A DNA stretch of 64,000 nt from Pandoraea capi (GTDB lineage Bacteria; Pseudomonadota; Gammaproteobacteria; Burkholderiales; Burkholderiaceae). Under the pieces are notes generated by a model, which was not told the origin of the DNA, searched no databases, and was given only the letters and a program-made list of their open reading frames with translations. The translations under genes were made by a program, and so were the position numbers. Location: the NCBI RefSeq assembly GCF_902459735.1, contig NZ_CABPRV010000001.1, forward strand, positions 186,001 through 250,000. Direction: 5' to 3'. The stretch's first letter is position 1; every line of letters begins with the position of its first letter. Of this stretch, positions 8,339-16,992 are shown in pieces.

Positions 8339-9242
8339 TTCCGGCGGACGCCGTCAACTGCTCCGCCAGCGCATCGCGCGCCTGCGTGACCCACTCGGGT
8401 TCGCTGCGACGCGCGGGCAGCAAGTGAAATTCGGCGTCAGGCAGCGCGGGAAGACGCCGCCCCGGCATCAATGTCTCGATGCGCACGAGCGATGCGCCGG
8501 CCGCCGACGCGTTAAGACACGCCACCCCCAGTCCCGCATTCAAGGCCAATTGCAGCCCCGCCACGCCCGACGCCACGTGCGCGATGGTGTACGGCACCTG
8601 CTGCTCGTCGAGCCATTGCGTGGTGAAGCGATGCAGCGCGCAGGTGTCGGGCAGCACCAGCAGTGGTAGCGGCGCGCCGTCTTCCAGCACGAAATCGGGA
8701 GATGCCACCCAATCGAGCGACTCGCGCCCGAGCGTTCGCGTGCCTGCTACGGCATCTCGACCTAGCGACTTGCCGAGCACACGCATCGACAGCCCGATGT
8801 CGAAATCGCCCGCGTCGTAACCACTCTCGATCACGCCGCTTTTCAGAATCGTCACGTGAATACGCAGCGACGGGTAGGCCACACCAAGATGCCGCAGCAT
8901 GCGCGCCACCTCGGCAGGACGGAAGTAATCGGTGATCGCCAGCCGCAATTCCCCCGCGAGCGAGAAGCCGCCTACGTCTTGCCACGCCTGCTCAGACTGC
9001 GCGATCAACTGCCGGGCATGGCCAAGCAGACGCTCGCCCGCCGGCGTGGGCGACACGCCCTGCTTGCCTCGCGTGAACAGCGTCACGCCGATGCGCTCTT
9101 CGAGCTTGCGAATCTGCTCGCTGACGGAAGACTGCGACAGAAATACGCGCGGCGCCGCAGCGGAAAGACTGCCCGCCTCGGCCACCACGACGAAGGTGCG
9201 CAACTGATCGAAATCGAATCCGGGGACCATGACATCATCCAT
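8325..9242 (-). CDS. LysR-family transcriptional regulator
   Basis: A 305-residue LysR regulator. The N-terminal helix-turn-helix reads FDQLRTFVVVAEAGSLSAAAPRVFLSQSSVSEQIRKLEERIGVTLFTR, with the usual S-S-V-S-E-Q recognition helix. The effector domain follows from about residue 95. It is divergent from a tautomerase gene 108 bp away, the most likely regulated gene, and its end overlaps the dioxygenase gene tail-to-tail. ATGs at residues 1 and 5 are both usable. The ligand is unknown. Confidence 0.9.
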   Translation of the reverse strand: MDDVMVPGFDFDQLRTFVVVAEAGSLSAAAPRVFLSQSSVSEQIRKLEERIGVTLFTRGKQGVSPTPAGERLLGHARQLIAQSEQAWQDVGGFSLAGELRLAITDYFRPAEVARMLRHLGVAYPSLRIHVTILKSGVIESGYDAGDFDIGLSMRVLGKSLGRDAVAGTRTLGRESLDWVASPDFVLEDGAPLPLLVLPDTCALHRFTTQWLDEQQVPYTIAHVASGVAGLQLALNAGLGVACLNASAAGASLVRIETLMPGRRLPALPDAEFHLLPARRSEPEWVTQARDALAEQLTASAGITAR

Positions 9243-9350
9243 TGATGAAACCGATGGATGGAATCGTATATTCCCGCTTTTCCGATGTCAAACAACTCCC
9301 TAGACTGAACTCGTCGTCTTCATCGACTCTCATTCTTCAGGAGCCTCACC

Positions 9351-9752
9351 ATGCCGCACATCGTCCTGCAACTCTCGGGCACGCCCAACGACACCCTCAG
9401 CCGCGACGCCGTACGCGCCGTTTCGCAATTGACCGTCGACACGCTGCACAAGGCGCCGGAAGTCATTGCCGTGACCGTCGATTACATTCCGCACGAGCGC
9501 TGGTTCATCGGCGGCACGCCGCTCTCGGAGCAAGGCAAGAACGCATTCCATCTCGATATCAGCGTGACGGACGAGACGAATACGAAAGCGGAAAAGGCGC
9601 TATTCATTTCACGGGTTTTCGAAGCGCTGTCGGGACTACTCGGTAACGTTCACCAGTGCTCGTACATCCATGGGATCGATGCGCGCGCCGCGGCTTACGG
9701 TTACGGCGGACGCACGCAGGAGTACCGGCATCAGCGCGCGTCTTCGCTTTGA
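9351..9752 (+). CDS. Tautomerase-superfamily protein (4-oxalocrotonate tautomerase-like)
   Basis: A 133-residue protein with the N-terminal MPHIVLQLSG that leaves catalytic Pro1 after methionine removal. The YIPHERWFIGG segment and the later HQCSYIHGIDARAAAYGYGGRTQEY are typical of the longer tautomerase subgroup (about 120-135 residues), which probably forms trimers. An AGGAG ribosome site lies ahead of the ATG (TTCAGGAGCCTCACC). It is probably controlled by the divergent LysR gene. The natural substrate is unknown; members range from aromatic degradation to promiscuous enol tautomerisation. Confidence 0.88.
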   Translation: MPHIVLQLSGTPNDTLSRDAVRAVSQLTVDTLHKAPEVIAVTVDYIPHERWFIGGTPLSEQGKNAFHLDISVTDETNTKAEKALFISRVFEALSGLLGNVHQCSYIHGIDARAAAYGYGGRTQEYRHQRASSL

Positions 9753-9959
9753 TCGAAGCGTCGTCGCTGCCCCGGAAAACCCGTGCGCCATCGGCAATCC
9801 CGACCGATTGCGGATGGCGTCGAATCCTTTGCACACGCGAACTTTCGTGGAATGAAACGAAACATTTTCAACATTTTCTTACGACTATTTGCTTAGTCAT
9901 TGTCCCTTTGCCCCGTACGATGAAGGCGTACCAAGAACTTCGCTTTCAAGGGGGCGAAA

Positions 9960-10331
9960 ATGAAAAAACTGACTTTGACCATCGCGCTTGTCGCTGCCAC
10001 GCTCGGCGGCGTTGCTGTTGCACCGGCTCACGCTCAGGTGGGCGTTTCGATCAGCATCGGCGCCCCGCCGGCACCTCGTTATGAGCCGGTGCCGCCGCCG
10101 CGTGCAGGCTATGTCTGGGCACCGGGCTTCTGGGACTGGGACGGTCACCGCCATGCGTGGCGTGCCGGTCACTGGGAACGTGCCCGCCCGGGTTATGCCT
10201 ATCGCGCACCGGCCTGGCATCAGGGACCGCACGGTTGGGAGTTGAACCGTGGCGGATGGGATCACGGCCCGGGCCCGGGTCCGGATCGTCACGACAATCG
10301 CGGTCGTGACCACGACCGCCACCACGGTTGA
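9960..10331 (+). CDS. Secreted YXWGXW repeat-type protein
   Basis: A 123-residue protein with a clear Sec signal peptide (MKKLTLTIALVAATLGGVAVAPAHA, cleavage after AHA). It is followed by a Pro-rich stretch and aromatic repeats resembling the YXWGXW motif: GYVWAPGFWDWDG, AWRAGHWERARPG, YRAPAWHQG. The C-terminal third is rich in Gly, His, Asp and Arg. Proteins with this motif are small periplasmic or surface proteins of unknown function found in many beta-proteobacteria. It is monocistronic, with a good terminator about 90 bp downstream. The His/Asp-rich tail could bind metal, which is only a guess. Confidence 0.82.
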   Translation: MKKLTLTIALVAATLGGVAVAPAHAQVGVSISIGAPPAPRYEPVPPPRAGYVWAPGFWDWDGHRHAWRAGHWERARPGYAYRAPAWHQGPHGWELNRGGWDHGPGPGPDRHDNRGRDHDRHHG

Positions 10332-10423
10332 TCGCCGCTTCTCGTTGTAGCTCTCGTTGTACGTTTGACCGCGAAGCTGTAAAGCCGTAGTTGATGCTGT
10401 AAAGCAGTGATGTTGTGACAAAG

Positions 10424-10451
10424 CGCCGGCGCTTATCAGCGTCGGCGTTTT
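10424..10451 (+). terminator. Intrinsic terminator after the YXWGXW gene
   Basis: Ten-base arms CGCCGGCGCT (10424-10433) and AGCGTCGGCG (10438-10447) pair with one G-T wobble around a TATC loop and are followed by TTTT. Confidence 0.82.
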
Positions 10452-10620
10452 GCTAAGAAAAATCGGTTGGTTGGGCGCGCGTGCCCGCCCCGTTATCGTT
10501 GATGCCCGCTCGCTGCTACCCGCAGCCAGGTCCCCGTCGATGTCTGTCCACGCCGTGCCTTTATGCGTCGACGCTTTCGGGACTCATCACGGATCAACGA
10601 AAAACGGAGCCCAACAGGCC

Positions 10621-11517
10621 ATGCAAAAACAGAATCGCCAACCACGCGCACCTTTCTCAGCACCTCTCGCAACACATCTCGCAGCGCGCTTCACCGCACG
10701 CCTTTCCCTTGCGAAGCCCCTCGCCGCAGCACTGCTCGGCGCCGTCGCCCTCGCCCCGCTCGCCGCGCATGCCGACAAGCTCGACGACATCAAGAAGGCC
10801 GGTGTGCTGCGCGTTGCCACGTTCGACAGCAACCCGCCGTTCGGCTACGTGGACGCGAAGTCGCACAAGATCGTCGGCCTCGATGTCGATTACGCGAAAG
10901 CCCTCGCCGACAAGCTTGGCGTGAAGCTGGAACTGCAACCGACCAACCCGGCCAACCGCATTCCGTTCCTCACCTCGAAGAAGGTCGACCTCGTGCTGGC
11001 CAACTTCACGATCACCGACGAGCGTGCCAAGCAGGTCGACTTCAGCATTCCCTACTTCTCCTCGGGTCAGCAGTTCCTCGCCAAGAAAGGCACGTTGTCG
11101 TCGCCGGACCAACTGAGCGCGTTGCGCATCGGCGCCGACAAGGGCACGACGAACGAGATCACGCTGCGCGAGAAATTCCCGAAGGCGACCATCGTCGCGT
11201 TCGACGACACGCCGTTCGCCTTCGCCGCATTGCGCACGGGCACCGTGCAGGCGATCACTCAGGACGGACCGAAGCTCATCGGTCTGCTCGCCAACGTGCC
11301 GGACAAGCAGAACTATGAGATCCCCGCCTTCACGATCTCCAACGACTACATGGGCGTTGGTGTGCCCAAGGGTGAGCCGCGTCTGACCACCTTCGTCAAC
11401 GACACGCTTCGCGATCTGGAGAAGGACGGCACCGCCGCCAACATCTACGACCGCTGGTTCGGTCCGAAGTCGGCTCAGCCGCTGCCGCGTCTGTTCAAGA
11501 TCGGCGACAAAGCGTAA
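10621..11517 (+). CDS. Periplasmic amino-acid-binding protein of an ABC importer (SBP_bac_3)
   Basis: A 298-residue solute-binding protein. The signal peptide extends to LAPLAAHA (about residue 52) with a long charged n-region. The mature protein starts DKLDDIKKAGVLRVATFDSNPPFGY, the hallmark of the polar amino-acid-binding cluster, and contains GLDVDYAKALADKLGVKLEL and VLANFTITDERAKQVDFS. The likely ligand is a polar amino acid such as glutamate, aspartate or a basic residue; the sequence alone does not decide. ATG 10621 was chosen because upstream codons have no family similarity. Two permeases follow on the same strand. Confidence 0.92.
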   Translation: MQKQNRQPRAPFSAPLATHLAARFTARLSLAKPLAAALLGAVALAPLAAHADKLDDIKKAGVLRVATFDSNPPFGYVDAKSHKIVGLDVDYAKALADKLGVKLELQPTNPANRIPFLTSKKVDLVLANFTITDERAKQVDFSIPYFSSGQQFLAKKGTLSSPDQLSALRIGADKGTTNEITLREKFPKATIVAFDDTPFAFAALRTGTVQAITQDGPKLIGLLANVPDKQNYEIPAFTISNDYMGVGVPKGEPRLTTFVNDTLRDLEKDGTAANIYDRWFGPKSAQPLPRLFKIGDKA

Positions 11518-11682
11518 GGCGCAAGTCGTAAGCCGTCACCGTCTGACGCTTGCCCGTCGGCCCCGGCCAGGGCGCATGGGATGAGAGCCCCGTGCGTGCC
11601 CGGCCTGTTGCATTGCTTCATGCACGGCGTCTCGCATCACGTCTTGAGTCGCGTCTTGCATGCCCCCATCGGAACTCCTGCC

Positions 11683-12405
11683 ATGATCGACTGGCTCGCC
11701 CCGAAGTCTCTCGGCTGGCTGCTGACCGGCTTCGGTGTCACGCTCGCGCTGACTGCCGCCGCGAGCGCCGCCGCGACGTTGCTCGGCTTCGTGCTGGCCG
11801 TCGCACGCAACTCGGATAACCCGCTGTTCTCCCGCCCTGCCGCCACGTTCGTTGCGCTCATGCGCAACACGCCGTTGCTGGTACAACTCTTCTTCTGGTA
11901 TTTCGGCGTGGCGGCCTTGCTGCCACCGGATGCCGTGCAATGGCTGTCGCAGGCGCACGTCTGGCACGTCGTGCTGTTCGATATCCGCTGGCCGACGCTG
12001 GAAACCCTCGCAGGCTTCGTCGGCCTGACGATCTACACCACGGCCTTCATCGGTGAAGAGATTCGCGCAGGACTGCGCGGCGTGCCCGCGGGGCAAACGC
12101 ATGCCGCCGCCGCCCTCGGTCTCACCCGCTTCGCGATCTTCCGTCACGTGGTCTTGCCGCAAGCGGTGCGCATCGCCCTGCCTCCGCTCTTCGGGCAATA
12201 CATGAACGTCGTGAAGAATTCCTCGCTGACGATGGCGATCGGGCTGGCGGAACTCTCGTACGCATCGCGTCAGGTCGAGACGGAAACCTTCAAGACGTTT
12301 CAGGCGTTCGGCATCGCCACGCTGCTCTATATCGGTGTCATCGCGCTGATCGAAGCCGTCAGCATGGCTACAACGCATCGCCATGCCGCCGCGCCATCGC
12401 GTTGA
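11683..12405 (+). CDS. Amino-acid ABC transporter permease (HisM/GlnP family), first subunit
   Basis: A 240-residue inner-membrane permease with the HEQ-type N-terminal segment WLLTGFGVTLALTAAASAAATLLG, the signature LMRNTPLLVQLFFWYFG and the EAA loop EEIRAGLRGVPAGQTHAAAALGLTRFAIFRHVVLPQA, where the ATPase would dock. ATG 11683 (MIDWLAP) starts directly before the first helix. The binding protein lies 165 bp upstream and the second permease 86 bp downstream. The ATPase it needs is not in this cluster. Confidence 0.9.
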   Translation: MIDWLAPKSLGWLLTGFGVTLALTAAASAAATLLGFVLAVARNSDNPLFSRPAATFVALMRNTPLLVQLFFWYFGVAALLPPDAVQWLSQAHVWHVVLFDIRWPTLETLAGFVGLTIYTTAFIGEEIRAGLRGVPAGQTHAAAALGLTRFAIFRHVVLPQAVRIALPPLFGQYMNVVKNSSLTMAIGLAELSYASRQVETETFKTFQAFGIATLLYIGVIALIEAVSMATTHRHAAAPSR

Positions 12406-12491
12406 TCACCGCGTGCTACGCCCCTTGACTCGTCTGCGCCTGCCGATGAACCGCGCCCGCGCTAGCGCCACCCATCCGTCATGAACCCGCC

Positions 12492-13391
12492 ATGAATTTC
12501 TCCGCCGTAGTCGACAACCTGCCCTACCTGCTCTGGGGCGCCTTTCCCGACGGCCCGCTCTCGGGTGCAGCACTCACGCTCTTGCTCGCGAGCGTGAGCG
12601 CGCTCGCCTCGGGCGTGCTCGGTCTGGCGGGCGGCATCGCACTGGCGATGCTCAGCGGCCCGTCGCGATGGGCGCTCACGTTCGTGATCGGCTTCTTTCG
12701 CGCGATCCCGGTGCTGATGTTGATTTTCTGGACGTATTTCCTGCTGCCGATCCTGTTCGGCGTGAATGTCCCCGGCCTGGCCACCGTGGCGTGCGCGCTC
12801 GCGCTGATCGGCGGCGCGTATCTCTCGCACACGGTCTACGCCGGGATTCGCGGTGTGGGCATCGCGCAGTGGCAGGCCGGCATGTCGCTCGGTCTCACGC
12901 GCGCGCAGACGCTGCGGCACATCGTGTTGCCGCAGGCGCTACGCATCATGACGCCATCGTTCATCAATCAGTGGGTATCGCTCGTGAAGGACACCTCGCT
13001 GGCGTACATCGTCGGCGTGGCCGAACTGTCGTTCGTCGCCACGCAGGTCAACAACCGGCTGATGGTGTATCCCGCCGAAGTGTTCGCGTTCGTCGCACTG
13101 ATCTACTTTGTGATGTGCAGCGCGCTGGAATGGCTGTGCACGCGATTGCTGAGCAAGCCACGTCGTGTGCCACTCGATGAAGACGATGCGCAGGACGCAG
13201 CCCCGTACGCAACGAAAAAGCCCCGGCGGTTTCGGCAGCGCATCGTGTCGATGCTGCTGCCGACCCCGCCGGGGCTCACACGTACCTTCGATCGCTTACG
13301 CCGTCTGGCGCATCGCGACCGGCGTCGCGCGCCGGAACATCTCCCGGAGCACGAGCGCCGGGTGGACTTCAGTCACGATTGGCCTGGATGA
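12492..13391 (+). CDS. Amino-acid ABC transporter permease, second subunit, with unusual C-terminal tail
   Basis: A 299-residue permease of the same family: GAALTLLLASVSALASGVLG, FFRAIPVLMLIFWTYF, and the EAA loop YAGIRGVGIAQWQAGMSLGLTRAQTLRHIVLPQALR. Family members end near residue 230, shortly after the last helix (FVALIYFVMCSALEWLCTRLL). Here about 65 Arg/Pro-rich residues follow. That tail is encoded by DNA that also holds the terminator of convergent maeB and overlaps the maeB 3' end by 23 bp. The tail therefore looks like read-through into non-coding sequence after loss of an earlier stop, or a frameshift, rather than a domain. Confidence 0.85.
   Translation: MNFSAVVDNLPYLLWGAFPDGPLSGAALTLLLASVSALASGVLGLAGGIALAMLSGPSRWALTFVIGFFRAIPVLMLIFWTYFLLPILFGVNVPGLATVACALALIGGAYLSHTVYAGIRGVGIAQWQAGMSLGLTRAQTLRHIVLPQALRIMTPSFINQWVSLVKDTSLAYIVGVAELSFVATQVNNRLMVYPAEVFAFVALIYFVMCSALEWLCTRLLSKPRRVPLDEDDAQDAAPYATKKPRRFRQRIVSMLLPTPPGLTRTFDRLRRLAHRDRRRAPEHLPEHERRVDFSHDWPG
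13215..13276 (-). terminator. Large intrinsic terminator of maeB, inside the permease reading frame
   Basis: On the minus strand, perfect 10-bp outer arms (13266-13275 and 13220-13229) enclose a second near-perfect stem (CGGCAGC...GCTGCCG region) and are followed by a T-run (AAAAA at 13215-13219 on the plus strand). It lies about 90 bp past the maeB stop. Confidence 0.85.
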
Positions 13392-15657
13392 CCGTCAGTG
13401 CCGTCATGTTGATGATGCGTCGCACGGTCGAGCTCGACGTCAGCACGTTGACCGGCGCGCCTACGCCCAGCAGGAACGGACCGACGGCCACGTTGCTGCC
13501 TGCGCCCGTCTTGAGCAGGTTGTAGGCGATGTTGCCGGAGTCGACGTTCGGGCACACCAGCAGGTTGGCGGCGCCCTTCAGACGCGAGTGCGGCAGGATG
13601 CGGCTGCGCAGACCTTCGTCCAGCGCGCAATCGCCGTGCATTTCGCCGTCGATTTCCAGATCCGGCGCCTGAGCCGTCACCATCTCCAGCACACGGCGCA
13701 TCTTCGTGCCCGACGCGGCGCTGCCCGAGCCGAAGTTCGAACGCGAGAGCAGCGCGACCTTCGGGTTGAGGTTCAGACGCGTCATCTGCTTGGCCGCAGC
13801 CAACGTGAATTCGGTGATCTGCTCGGCCGTCGGATCATCGTTGACGTGCGTGTCCACGAGCGCCACGGTGCGCTTGTCGAGCAGCAGAATGTTCATCGCT
13901 GCATAGGTGTTCGCGCCCGCTTGCTTGCCGATGACTTCGTCGACGAAGCGCAGGTGATCGTGATACGCCCCCACGGTGCCGCAGATCATGCCGTCGGCAT
14001 CGCCCAGACGCACCATCATCGCGCCGATCAGCGTGAGACGACGACGCATTTCGACACGCGCCATCTCCTTGGTGATGCCATCGCGGCAACGCAGTTCCCA
14101 GTAGCTGGTCCAGTACTGGTGGAAGCGCTCGTCGTAGTACGGGTTGGTGACTTCGACGTCTTCGCCAAGACGCAGACGCAGACCGAACTTCTCGATGCGC
14201 GCGAGCAGCACTTCCGGACGTCCCACCAGAATCGGACGCGCCAGCTTCTCGTCGACGATCACCTGCACGGCGCGCAGCACGCGCTCTTCCTCGCCTTCGG
14301 CGAACACGATGCGCGACTTGCCGCCGTCACGCACGAGTTGCTTGGCCGCCGAGAAGATCGGTTTCATGAACGCGCCCGAGTGGTACACGAACTGCTGCAA
14401 CTGGTCGGCGTAGGCGTCGAAGTCCTCGATCGGACGCGTCGCGACGCCGTCTTCCATGGCAGCACGTGCCACGGCCGGTGCGATACGCACGATCAGACGC
14501 GAATCGAACGGCTTCGGAATCAGGTATTCCGGCCCGAATGACAGGTCATACGCGCCGTAAGCGTTGGCGACGGAGTCGTTGAGTTCTTCCTGCGCGAGGC
14601 CGGCAATCGCGTGCACGGCGGCGATTTCCATGTTGCGCGTGATGGTGGTCGCGCCCACGTCGAGTGCGCCACGGAAGATGTACGGGAAGCACAGAACGTT
14701 GTTGACCTGGTTCGGGAAGTCCGAGCGGCCGGTGGCGAGCACCACGTCGTCGCGGGCGGCACGGGCGTCTTCCGGGAAGATTTCCGGCGTCGGGTTGGCG
14801 AGCGCCAGAATCAGCGGGCGCGAGGCCATCGTCTTGAGCATTTCAGGCTTGAGCACGCCGCCGGCGGACAGGCCGATGAACACGTCGGCGCCTTCGATCA
14901 CTTCGGCGAGGGTGCGCTTGTCGGTCTTCTGGACGAAACGGGCCTTGTCCGGGTCCATGCCCACGGTGCGGCCTTCGTACACGACACCGTCGATGTCCGT
15001 CGCCCAGATGTTTTCGATGGGCAGACCGAGGTCGATCATCAGGTCCAGGCAAGCCAGCGCAGCGGCGCCGGCGCCCGAGGTCACGACCTTCACTTCGCGA
15101 ATGTCCTTGCCGACCACCTTCAGGCCGTTGATGAACGCAGCGCTCACCGTGATGGCCGTGCCGTGCTGGTCGTCGTGGAAGACGGGGATCTTCATGCGTT
15201 CGCGCAGCTTGCGCTCGACGGTGAAGCACTCCGGCGCCTTGATGTCTTCGAGGTTGATGCCGCCGAACGTGGCTTCGAGGCTGGCGATGATGTCGACCAG
15301 CTTGTCCGGGTCGCTCTCGGTGATTTCGATGTCGAACACATCGATCCCGGCGAACTTCTTGAAGAGGACGGCCTTGCCTTCCATGACCGGCTTGGAGGCG
15401 AGCGCACCGATGTTGCCCAGCCCCAGCACGGCGGAGCCGTTGGTGATCACGCCGACGAGGTTGCCACGGCCGGTGTACTTGAACGAGGCCGACGGGTCGG
15501 CCGCGATTTCCTGACACGGAATGGCGACGCCCGGGGTGTAGGCGAGCGCCAGGTCGCGCTGCGTGACGAGCGGCTTGCTGGCCGTCACGGAGATCTTGCC
15601 CGGGGTCGGGAACTGGTGATACTCCAGGGCGGCCTGGTGATCGTTGCTGTTGCTCAT
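13369..15657 (-). CDS. maeB: NADP-dependent malic enzyme with C-terminal phosphotransacetylase domain
   Basis: A 762-residue MaeB-type enzyme that decarboxylates L-malate to pyruvate with NADPH formation. The malic domain has Y40 in [11 protein letters not shown]94 in [19 protein letters not shown] and metal ligands in [15 protein letters not shown]; the NAD(P)-binding site is [15 protein letters not shown]. From about residue 430 the protein is a phosphate acetyl/butyryltransferase-like domain ([19 protein letters not shown]), normal for this class and thought to be regulatory rather than catalytic. It is monocistronic, with its own terminator downstream. The ATG at 15657 is 204 bp from a divergent LysR start. 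Confidence 0.96.
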   Translation of the reverse strand: MSNSNDHQAALEYHQFPTPGKISVTASKPLVTQRDLALAYTPGVAIPCQEIAADPSASFKYTGRGNLVGVITNGSAVLGLGNIGALASKPVMEGKAVLFKKFAGIDVFDIEITESDPDKLVDIIASLEATFGGINLEDIKAPECFTVERKLRERMKIPVFHDDQHGTAITVSAAFINGLKVVGKDIREVKVVTSGAGAAALACLDLMIDLGLPIENIWATDIDGVVYEGRTVGMDPDKARFVQKTDKRTLAEVIEGADVFIGLSAGGVLKPEMLKTMASRPLILALANPTPEIFPEDARAARDDVVLATGRSDFPNQVNNVLCFPYIFRGALDVGATTITRNMEIAAVHAIAGLAQEELNDSVANAYGAYDLSFGPEYLIPKPFDSRLIVRIAPAVARAAMEDGVATRPIEDFDAYADQLQQFVYHSGAFMKPIFSAAKQLVRDGGKSRIVFAEGEEERVLRAVQVIVDEKLARPILVGRPEVLLARIEKFGLRLRLGEDVEVTNPYYDERFHQYWTSYWELRCRDGITKEMARVEMRRRLTLIGAMMVRLGDADGMICGTVGAYHDHLRFVDEVIGKQAGANTYAAMNILLLDKRTVALVDTHVNDDPTAEQITEFTLAAAKQMTRLNLNPKVALLSRSNFGSGSAASGTKMRRVLEMVTAQAPDLEIDGEMHGDCALDEGLRSRILPHSRLKGAANLLVCPNVDSGNIAYNLLKTGAGSNVAVGPFLLGVGAPVNVLTSSSTVRRIINMTALTVIQANRD

Positions 15658-15861
15658 GGCAATGTCGTCCTCGTTGGATGTCTCGGCTATCTGACTCTGT
15701 CTTGCGCAGCGAACCGTTCTGGAGACGGCTACCGCCCCGGCGCATCAGAGGTGAGGCCATTCTAGGGAGCCGCCAGCGGGGGACGATTCTGAATTACTAT
15801 GGGGGCATCATATTTTCGTTATAAGCCCGGAGCACCGGGGGTTTCAGAGGATCGAGAACAG

Positions 15862-16848
15862 ATGGTGGCGGTGCCTTTCGATACGGGGGAAGTGGTCCGG
15901 CGGCTGACGACCCGGCTCAAGATGCGTCATCTCGTGTTGCTGTTGCAAATTCAGCAGCACGGCTCGCTCACACGGGTGGCCGAGCATATGGCGACCAGCC
16001 AGCCTGCGGTGACCAGCGCCCTTGCCGAGCTGGAAAGCATGCTCGGCGGCCCGCTGTTCGACCGTACGCCGCGCGGCATGACCCCCACGCCGCTCGGCGA
16101 CGTGGTGCTGGCCCGCGCGCAGGCGATGGTGCACGATCTGGACCATCTCACGCGCGATATCGAAGCCGTGATGGCCGGACATGCCGCGCGCTTGCAGGTC
16201 GGCGTGATTCCTTACATTTCCGGCACGATGCTCGCGGCGGCCATCCAGCAGACCCTGGCCCAGATTCCCCAACGCCTGACCGTCACGCTGCATGAGGGCA
16301 CGAGCGAGGCCCTGATGGCGCAGTTGCGCGATCACACGCTGGACGTCGTGATCGCCCGCGCAGCGGCGTCGGTCGACCCCACGCAAGTGCAGTTCGAAGT
16401 GCTGCACCACCAGATGCCGCGGGTGGTCGCGAGCCGCCGTCTGGCCGCCCGGCTGGGCCGCAGCGCGCCGGTATGGGCGCAACTGGCCGAACTCGACTGG
16501 GTGATGGGCGCACCGAACACGCCCCTGCGCGATCAGCTTTCCGACCTGTTCCTGCATGCCGGCGTAGTGCCGCCCGTGCCCGTGGTGGAGAGCTTCTCGT
16601 CGCGGCTGACCGGGGAGTTGCTCGCCAGCAGCGAGCGCGCCGTATCCCTGCTGCCCGCCGACATCGCCGAGGAATTGGTGCGCATTGCCGGCGTGGCGAT
16701 CGTGCCGTGGTCGCTCACGTGGACGCTGCCGCCCGTGGCGATGTTCACCCGTCGCGAAAACCCGCGGGAAACGCACCGCCTCTTCACGCAAGCGTTGCGA
16801 ACGCAGTATCAGATGGTGGCGGGCGCCCCTTCCGACGCCAAAACGTGA
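15862..16848 (+). CDS. LysR-family transcriptional regulator (GbpR/PcaQ-like)
   Basis: A LysR regulator of about 328 residues. The helix-turn-helix reads MRHLVLLLQIQQHGSLTRVAEHMATSQPAVTSALAELESMLGGPLFDRTPRGMTPTPLG. The preceding TTRLKMRHL layout is typical of the subgroup with galactose-binding regulator GbpR and PcaQ. The frame is open to an ATG at 15799, but an AT-rich promoter-like strip (TATTTTCGTTATAA at 15808-15821) lies there, so the ATG at 15862 with a weak purine-rich leader is preferred. It is divergent from maeB, its most obvious candidate target. The inducer is unknown. Confidence 0.88.
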   Translation: MVAVPFDTGEVVRRLTTRLKMRHLVLLLQIQQHGSLTRVAEHMATSQPAVTSALAELESMLGGPLFDRTPRGMTPTPLGDVVLARAQAMVHDLDHLTRDIEAVMAGHAARLQVGVIPYISGTMLAAAIQQTLAQIPQRLTVTLHEGTSEALMAQLRDHTLDVVIARAAASVDPTQVQFEVLHHQMPRVVASRRLAARLGRSAPVWAQLAELDWVMGAPNTPLRDQLSDLFLHAGVVPPVPVVESFSSRLTGELLASSERAVSLLPADIAEELVRIAGVAIVPWSLTWTLPPVAMFTRRENPRETHRLFTQALRTQYQMVAGAPSDAKT

Positions 16849-16992
16849 CGGACAACGAGGCGGAAGCCATTGGCGCAAGAAAGGGACGGAAAGGTCTTTC
16901 GCCGCCAAAATCGCCGAATTCCATGAAATACGGCCTTTTCCGCTCGTTTCCTGCGCGATTGCCCGCGTGCCGGGCATCGTAATGTGTCGTCC

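Noticed and set aside
13165-14541. Long open frame on the plus strand across maeB
   Set aside because: It is antisense to a complete, conserved malic enzyme. The translation is His/Arg/Gln-rich without domains, as expected for GC-rich antisense frames.
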